DNA of 16,151 nucleotides from Blastomyces gilchristii SLH14081 (Eukaryota > Ascomycota > Eurotiomycetes > Onygenales > Ajellomycetaceae), in the NCBI RefSeq assembly GCF_000003855.2, contig NW_003101659.1, positions 1 to 16,151 of the forward strand, in the 5' to 3' direction. The position numbers were made by a program, and so were the translations under genes. Position 1 is the first letter of the stretch, and every line of letters begins with the position of its first letter. The notes below the pieces were generated by a model. The model saw only the letters and a program-made list of their open reading frames with translations, had not been told where the DNA came from and ran no database searches. Below, piece after piece: positions 9,831 through 16,151 of the stretch.

Positions 9831-12800
9831 ATGAAAAGTATTAATGAACTCAGAATTTCAGGTCACTGTAGTGTCTCTAAAGCTCACAGAGTGAATAAGC
9901 TGAATAATGAAAACTGAGAATCTGCTCTTATAATAAGCAGAATATAAGAACTCAGATCTAAGAGCTGAAAAACTTGTAAAAGCTATCTTTGAATTACAAG
10001 ATCTCTCTGAAATCTGAAGAAGATTTACAGAAACTGTGATTATTGTAGATATTACAGATAACATATACTTGAGACTTATATAACTTCAAAGATATAATAT
10101 GTATATAGCTATTCATGAGTCAGATTTATACTTCTGATCAGTATTAATAGACTTACTTATAAAGATAGAATCAGTTGATACTATAGAGTTAATTAGAGAA
10201 GACAAGCTCATCTATATAATAACTTTATGAGTGTTTGAGAATCTTGTGATTATGAAAACTAAGCTTCAGATATCAGAGAAATACTGAGATCTCACAGAGA
10301 TATTCAGTCTAGTAAAGACAGCTGAGCTTTCTTCTCACTGTAAAAAGAATCTAGTAATAGATTTGATAGAAGAGTAGAAACTCTTCTAAGAACTAATCTA
10401 TAAGCTCTCTTATTATGAGACAGAGATCTTACAGATCTATGTAAAGAAGAATCTGAAGAATAACTTTATCTGATCTTCACAGATCTCTGTAGAAGCCTCT
10501 GTGATATTTATAAAAAAGAAGAATAAAGATCTCAGATTGTATATAGACTACTGTAATCTGAACTTTAAAATAATAAAGAGCTGCTACTCTCTGTCTCTAA
10601 TTAAGAATATAATCAACTGTCTCATGAGAGCTGTCATATTCATATAACTGAATATGATTAATATATATACATAGCTATGAATACAGTCTGAGAATGAATA
10701 AAAGACTGTCTTTAGAACTACACTGAAATTATTTAAATATCTAGTGATGTCTTTTGATCTGACTAATATCTCTGCAGTATTTCAGTCTTTCATTAATAAA
10801 ACACTTCATATATATCTGAATATCTTTGTAATAATATATCTGAATAATGTGATGATGTACTCTGTAAAGAAGAAAGAACACACTGAGTATATATAAAGTG
10901 TATTGAAGATCTTAGATGAGATAGAACTATATATTAAGCTTGTAAAATACAACTTCAGTGTCTGTCAGATTAATTTTCTAGAATATATAATTATCATAGA
11001 TAATATTCAGATGAAATCTTTACAGATTGAGACTATTCTATTATAACTGAAGTTAACTAGTATTTATAAGATTCAGATCTTTCTAAGCTTTGTGAATTTC
11101 TATAGATAATTTATCTTTGTATTTATAAGAATCTTCTTAATTCTTACAGATATACTGAAGAATAGAAATAAGAAGAAGTTATTCTGTGAACAGAGAATGA
11201 AAAGATTATTAAGAAGAGAGAACTGTGAGAACTTTCTTATCTTAGAAGCTCACAGAGTCTTTGTAAGATTGAAATAGATATTTATAAATACAGTGATACT
11301 GTTTCACTTTAATTTCTTACTCTTAATTAGATTGAAGACAGATATCTTCTTCTTTATAATTTCAGAAATAGTCTCATAACTACAGTTAAATAAGAACTGA
11401 GTTTCAGTGATCTTTTTCTTATAGAAGATGTAATCTGTGAAGATCAACTATAATATTCATAATTAGAAGCTTCTTATAATAGTAAAATTCTTTCATCACT
11501 GATATTACTACTTTAAGAGTCTTATAACAGTGATTACTATTAGAACTGATTATAACAGCTTATAATAGTTTACTTCAATTAAGAAACTCTTATAGTAGTA
11601 GATTCACTGAGTTCAGAGACTGAGTAAGTTCTGATTCAAGATAGAATATATTAAGAAAACTAAGAACTTAGTAGATAAACTCTCTTACAGACTGAACTAT
11701 ATTAAGAAGATCAGAGTAACAGATATAGAGAGACTAGAGAAGATAGAAAAGCTTTATAAGATGCTCAGACTGAGTATTATAAAGTGATTGACTGAACAGT
11801 CTTTCAATTCTCTATAAGAGAAGAGAGAGAAGAGAGAGAAGAAGCCTGTATAACTACTCTCTATAATACTGAGAGTTAACACTCTGAGAATCTCTGTAAG
11901 AATTCTTGAAAAGAGTATCTATAATCTGAAGAATTTATAAGCTTTGAGAAGTACTGTGAAAAATCTGATATAAGAAGAAACAGAGTATAAGTCTTTATAA
12001 GATTTTCTATTCAGATTATCTGAACTGTAACTGAAGAATAAATATACTCAGTATATTTAAAAACTGCTTATAATAGAGATCAACTCTGCAGAAATAAAGA
12101 ATTGAAGAGACTTAAATAATCTCTTATAAAGAGAGAGCTGAATTTATATATCTGTAAATAAGTTTCTATATATAGAACTTATTAAAAGGTATCATGACTC
12201 TTCTCTAGTGAGTTATTTTATAGATACTAGAACTTATGAGTTGTTTATAAGAAAATACTTCTGATTGAAGATGCAAGAACTTGTAAAGAAGATAGTGAAT
12301 TCTTGTACTATTTATCAGAGTTCATGAGTAGTATGATTCAGATTATATAAAGAATTTACTTCTCTACTCATTTAACAGAAATCTTGAGAATAGCTAGAAA
12401 TGAATACTTTTATAAGTCTCTCTGAAAGTAAAGACATATATAATGTCTGCTTTGACAGTGTGCTGATGATAGTGAATTACTTTATCAAGATAATATACTT
12501 TATACTCACTCACAAGAACTTGAAATCAAAGAATTTAACTCATATCTTTGTTTATAATATGATTCAGTTATATGAATTATCTATGAATATTATCTCAGAT
12601 AGAGAATTAATCTTTATAGAAGAGTTCTGATCTGATCTGATAACTATACTAAAGATCTTATAAGATCTAAGCACAGCTTTTTATCAACAGATAGATGATC
12701 AGATAAAATATCTGATAAGTATATTAGAATAGTATCTACAGTGCTTTATTAATTACAATCAGAATGACTGAGTGTATTAATTATCACTTATAGAGTTTAT

Positions 12801-13548
12801 ATATAACAACTTAAAACATGTTAGTATAGATAAAACTCTTTTTAAGATACTTACTGAGACTTATTCATGAATAATCTTGATAAATCTATGAGAGTATATT
12901 ATAGAGTATAATAATATCTGTGAACAGACTGAGAGAATTCAGAAGATCTGAGAGAAAGCTCATGAATTCTTGAGAAAGACTTAAGAGTATCAGAAGAGAT
13001 ACTATAACTTCAAGTATATTACAAAGAGTTTTAAGAAAGATGATAGAGTCTGACTGAGTCTAGAAAACATTATTATGTAAAGATCTAGTAAGAAGCTGAA
13101 TCTCTTGTAGATAGAGTCTTATAAGATTATAAAGAAAGTTAACTTATAGTTTTATAGATTAAAACTGTTATCTGAGTTGTAGATATATAATATTTTTCAT
13201 GTCTCTTTATTCTATGAATATAAGAAATTCTTAGAAGAGAATTCTGTGACTCATTACTCTATCTACAAAGTATTAGAGAGTGAAGAAGAATATCAAATCA
13301 AAGAGATTATTAACTCAGAGAAGTGAGATTATGAGCTCTAGTTCAAGATTCAGTGATAAGAATATTCTGATAAGATAAATAAGTTCATTTAAGAATTATC
13401 TGAGTAGATAAGACATCTGTAGATACTGAGACATAACTTTCATACTATGAATTCTGATAAGTCAGAATGACACAGTCTTTATTAAGAATCTAGTTATGAT
13501 AAAGATATTAACACTGTTATTTACAAGTTCTAGTCTACAAGATGATGA
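9831..13548 (+). pseudogene. pol: Element B pol: protease region, RT, RNase H, integrase, chromodomain
   Basis: All parts read in frame +1. The protease region (about 9831-10250) is too degraded to show its Asp-Ser/Thr-Gly. RT (about 10480-11000) shows FIKKKNKDLRLYIDYCNLN; its first catalytic Asp is Asn (10651) and the YxDD box is YLNN (10837-10848). RNase H (about 11300-11700) keeps the first Asp (11341) but its Glu is Lys and TDH is TDY. Integrase (12190-12760) has a damaged HHCC finger (first His 12193 and Cys 12304 kept; second His and second Cys changed to Tyr). In its D-D-E core the first Asp is Asn (12403), the second is kept in SDRE (12598) and the Glu is Lys (12706). The chromodomain follows at about 13270-13450 (EEEYQIKEIINSE, then aromatic positions partly turned to stops). 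TGA TGA at 13543-13548 is the likely end. Confidence 0.92.
12400..12630 (+). other. Open 76-codon piece of the integrase core
   Basis: This is the longest ATG-initiated stop-free piece of element B. It corresponds to the integrase catalytic core from just before the first acidic residue to just after the second. It matches the usual order: start of the DDE core, a YF-type helix, an F-x-THK segment, then I-I-S-D-R. It is a remnant of pol, not an independent gene. Confidence 0.85.
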
Positions 13549-13766
13549 GTTTCTACTGAAATGAATAATTTATGATGTATATAAGAGAAGAAGAAATCAT
13601 ACTCTTATTAAAGCTAAAAAATAAGAAAATAAAAACAGAACTGTGAACACAATTTAGAGATCAATAAAGAAAAAATAAAGAAAACTTAAATTCATATTCT
13701 TAATATCTATAACACTTAACTTCTTCACAACTACTAATTTCTCTCTTTAAAGAAATAGAGAGTATC
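13549..13766. other. AT-rich spacer after pol
   Basis: An A-rich stretch with purine runs such as AGAGAAGAAGAAA near 13586, which could be a polypurine tract. The LTR that should follow a polypurine tract is not present. No coding sense was found. Confidence 0.4.
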
Positions 13767-15091
13767 ATGCCTGCAGTACAGACAATTGTTGTATTTAATA
13801 TAAAAACTATCAGAAATGCACAGACTTCAGAGAAGTTAGATATCAGAGTGTATACAGTTGTAGCAGAGTCTTGAAAACTGACTGTCTATACATGTGATCA
13901 GATACTTCTTATAAAGCTATATCTACTTCTTCAGTTATACTGAAGTATTCAGTCTGAAAATAATTAAGATACAGAGAGAGAGTTTATCTGTTCAGACTAA
14001 CTTCTATCACAAATTCATAGTATTTGTATTGCCTTGATTACCTGGATTTTGCAGGTATCTGAGAATTCATCTCTTATTCATAATGAGATTGTGAAAATAC
14101 ACTGCAGTGTGAGAATCATTGATAGAAAATCTAGACATATTTATATATATCTGATCAGAGATTGTGCAGATAGAGAGAAGATAATTATAGATCTGTGAGA
14201 CTGCAGAAGACACTGACAACATCAGAAGCTTTATAAGAACTGTTAACTAGAATCTGTAAGAAATTACTTATAAGAAGACTTACAGTAAAGAAAGAAACTG
14301 CACTACTTAAAGTCAGAGACTAGTCTGAGAGAGACATGAGATTGACTGCTAATCTGAAGATCAGATATGATGACAGAGCTGAAAGAGATAAAGATACTAT
14401 TGTAAGTGATGATATTTCTGCTTCATCAGTCAGTAAAAAGTGATCAGAGAAGTTGTGAGAACACTTATAAAAAGCTCAGTGATAATCAGACATTATTTAT
14501 AAAGATATTGAAATTGAAAAATTTTTATTCTTGAGAAGTTCTTAAATTAATATATAGATATTATCAGAAACACTCTCTCTCTGTTATCTGAGTGAAAACA
14601 CTTCATGAATAAATAAGAATACTCACAGTTTGTGAGAATGAGAGATATTATAGAAAAAGAGAAAAGAAGATAAGATTCTACAGACAGATCTGAGATATTT
14701 ATACTACTCTAGAGAGATTTGCTTACACTGTAAGTGATTTCATGAAACAGTCAGATCACTCTAGTAAATAAGAGTGATTATAAATTACAGATCTGAATCT
14801 TTCTATATAACTATAAAGAGTGATGACAGACTGTAGATATCTTGATTCTACAATTCTATAGAGTTAGTAAAAGAATAGAAAATTTCTCACAATTCTACAG
14901 TGTCAAAAAACAATGATTTATAAGAATAAGTGAAAGATTAACTTATAAATACTTCTCTTTGATAAGAGTGATCTTACAGAGAGTAATTCATCTGTGAGAT
15001 GAATCTATGTAATGATTATATAAGAATCTTGTGAAAATAATTAAGAGTCAACTGAAACTCTTCTGTATAGAAGATATGAGATGAATCTAGA
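13767..15091 (+). pseudogene. Unrecognised decayed reading frame of about 440 codons
   Basis: I do not recognise a family. From an ATG at 13767 (MPAVQTIVVFNIKTIRNA) frame +3 keeps protein-like sense to about 15090. The stops (TGA, TAA, TAG) are mostly explicable as deaminated Gln, Arg or Trp codons, and I see no need for a frameshift. The N-terminal 40 residues are stop-free. Later pieces include SLIHNEIVKIHCSVRIIDRK, RREK-type basic stretches, and VCENERYYRKREKKIRFYR (about 14630-14690) followed by ERFAYTVSDFMKQSDHSS (about 14710-14765). It is rich in Arg, Lys, Ile and Leu and looks helical. It lies after element B pol and directly before the 37-bp block shared with LTR A. It may be an extra 3' gene of element B, an internal gene of element A, or part of a third element. 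An intron-like GTATTTGTATTG...TTTTGCAG (about 14020-14053) is in frame and need not be removed. Confidence 0.45.
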
Positions 15092-15124
15092 CTGACCGTG
15101 TGACCATGTCTGAGACCAGGATCA
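15088..15124 (+). repeat. 37-bp block shared with LTR A (less mutated copy)
   Basis: Aligns without gaps to 449-485 with only transitions between them. This copy keeps CC, GG and CG (ACCGTG at 15095-15100, CCAGG at 15116-15120) where the other has TC, GA or TA. It therefore shows the ancestral bases and gives a direct view of the mutation direction. It could be the remnant of a second LTR of element A or of a relative, although the flanking bases do not align convincingly. Confidence 0.65.
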
Positions 15125-15456
15125 AACTTTACAGTTGTCACATTGTCTAAAAGTATTACTTCTGATCATGGTTTGTGTTCATCACATTGATCTCAAATCA
15201 CATTATTTCAAATATTAAAGGTCTCAGATTCACTTTTCAAATAAAAATCTAGTTCTGAATAAAGAATATATTTGAATTCTTAGTCACATTTTCATTCTGA
15301 TTTCATTATTAAGAATGGCATCAAATGAAATCATGAAATCACTTCTCACTTATATAATATCATAACATAGTGCTCATTTGTTGAAAATTCAACAGAGAGT
15401 GTTATCAAATATCATTACTTTTCTGAACACAGATTATAATTCATATAATTTTAATT
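15125..15456. other. Gene-free AT-rich stretch with one small palindrome
   Basis: No gene seen. TGATTTCATT at 15298-15307 and AATGAAATCA at 15324-15333 are perfect inverted repeats around a 16-nt loop. This could form a weak hairpin or be chance in AT-rich DNA. Confidence 0.4.
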
Positions 15457-15580
15457 ATAAAAAAAATATAAAATATAAAAAAAAAACAAAAAACAAAAAA
15501 CAAAATAAAAACAAGAAAAAGAGAAAGAAAAAAAAAAAAGAAAAGAAAAAGAAAAAAACAAAAAATAAAAATAAAAAAAA
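15457..15580 (+). repeat. A-rich low-complexity tract
   Basis: About 124 bases made almost entirely of A with scattered single T, C or G. Its translation is a meaningless poly-Lys/Asn run. It might be an expanded poly(A) tail of a retroposed sequence on the + strand or a simple low-complexity tract. No LINE coding region lies directly upstream. Confidence 0.85.
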
Positions 15581-15996
15581 TCAAGATCACAGAGCTGCAG
15601 CACTCTTAAAATATTCACTTTTCAGAGTCTTCACAATATTCATCATCAACTGTGTATTTCTCACAGTGAGAATAACACAGCTATGATGAGTTATTGTCTT
15701 AACATCATCTAATAAATAATCAGTATATATCTGTATAAATGTGAATATTTAGAAAATATACACTTAAAAAGTGTGGTCAGGGTGAACTCTGCTATCACTT
15801 GAATAACATCAAGAGCAGAACACTGGAATCAATGATTCTCTTCATCAATTTTACAGACAAGGTGAGTGAAGATGATCTTGAAGAATATAAGATTTCCTGA
15901 CTTCTGATAAAAATGAATCTCATGAAGAGACTCTATTTTCATGATATCAGAGACTGAGTATTATCAAAAAGTGTTACTTTCATGCAATGCATATGC
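15581..15996. other. Gene-free stretch
   Basis: Mixed AT-rich sequence without recognisable coding frame, RNA or repeat. Isolated GG-containing words (GTGTGGTCAGGGTGAAC near 15770-15786, AAGGTGAGTG near 15859) hint at lighter mutation than in the elements to the left. Confidence 0.4.
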
Positions 15997-16002
15997 ACTT
16001 AC

Positions 16003-16151
16003 TGCAATGATTCATTCTCTGCATACATGACTGAGAGTTGCCGCTTTCTCACACTGCACAGCTCTCTCTGAGATGCTGGTGCCAGTTTGCAACTCATGCA
16101 GTCTCTCAGTTCAGCACAAGCCTGCATATATGCACCCTGCATGCTGAAGAA
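16003..16151 (-). CDS. Possible partial exon running off the right edge
   Basis: On the - strand the last 149 bases read without a stop in one frame, with pieces such as MQGAYMQACAELRDC and VRKRQLSVMYAENES. The open stretch ends at a good 5' splice signal, GTAAGTG (complement of 15996-16002), after which the frame soon meets stops. Base composition is visibly richer in C and G than the rest of the window. I do not recognise the protein. The reading is short and may be chance, or a less mutated piece of another element. Confidence 0.2.

Larger units (their letters stand above)
8322..13548 (+). mobile_element. Decayed Ty3/gypsy chromovirus (element B), 3' LTR not found
   Basis: The order 5' LTR, gag, protease region, reverse transcriptase, RNase H, integrase, chromodomain defines a Ty3/gypsy chromovirus. 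The chromodomain normally guides integration to heterochromatin by binding methylated histone H3. Domains from 9091 to 13300 are all in the same frame, so gag and pol appear fused in one frame as in many fungal elements. No copy of LTR B follows the pol stop, so the 3' end is deleted, displaced or outside the window. Confidence 0.85.

Noticed and set aside
9858..10064. 68-codon open frame on the - strand
   Set aside because: It is antisense to the gypsy gag-pol frame, which continues through this interval in the same frame as RT.
11816..11847. GA-rich run (GAGAAGAGAGAGAAG) as a polypurine tract
   Set aside because: It is in the middle of pol, between RNase H and integrase, so it cannot be the tract that primes plus-strand synthesis at the 3' LTR; it is simple sequence in the linker.
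15378..15686. 102-codon open frame with a poly-Lys run
   Set aside because: It is an artefact of the A-rich low-complexity tract and has no protein-like sequence around it.
1..16151. CRISPR array, bacterial operon, or riboswitch
   Set aside because: No regularly spaced repeats, no ribosome-binding-site pattern and no intact prokaryotic genes; all recognisable genes are eukaryotic transposon genes.

Overview
This window looks like a heavily mutated, gene-poor transposon graveyard from a filamentous fungus, probably an ascomycete. The sequence is AT-rich. It contains a fungal-type Helitron (Rep plus PIF1-like helicase) and a chromodomain-bearing Ty3/gypsy element (a chromovirus). Almost every difference from the expected family motifs is a C-to-T or G-to-A transition. 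By eye I find only about 20 CpG dinucleotides in 16 kb, and none between about 2,731 and 8,332 or between about 8,394 and 15,096. GG and CC are also very scarce, while CA/TG and CT/AG are plentiful. That is a RIP-like deamination signature, but with a CpG/CpC preference rather than the classic CpA preference. CpG-biased loss in repeats has been described for Onygenales such as Coccidioides; placing this window there is inference only.

Layout, left to right. 294-556 is a likely LTR of a first retroelement (element A), followed by its leader and a decayed gag (about 923-1921) that stops after the capsid-like part. 2045-6987 is a nearly full-length Helitron RepHel pseudogene on the + strand. It reads in one frame to about 5,030 and then in a second frame to its natural stop, so I infer a single frameshift in 4.9 kb. 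7184-8206 is a decayed, unrecognised reading frame of 341 codons on the - strand, tail-to-tail with RepHel. 8322-8579 is the 5' LTR of a second retroelement (element B), followed by gag (CCHC knuckle), reverse transcriptase, RNase H, integrase and chromodomain up to about 13548; all recognisable domains from 9091 onward share one frame. I find no 3' LTR for element B.

13767 to about 15090 is a second unrecognised decayed reading frame, on the + strand. Immediately after it, 15088-15124 matches a block inside LTR A (449-485) with 29 of 37 identities. All eight differences are transitions, and in every one the LTR A copy is the mutated side. 15457-15580 is an A-rich low-complexity tract. The last 150 bases become richer in C and G and may hold a short - strand exon running off the right edge.

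I see no intact gene, no tRNA or rRNA, no CRISPR array and no bacterial signal. The most interesting points are the unusual mutation context, the preserved frames despite dense transitions, the survival of the Helitron Rep catalytic residues, and the two decayed reading frames that I cannot assign to a family.
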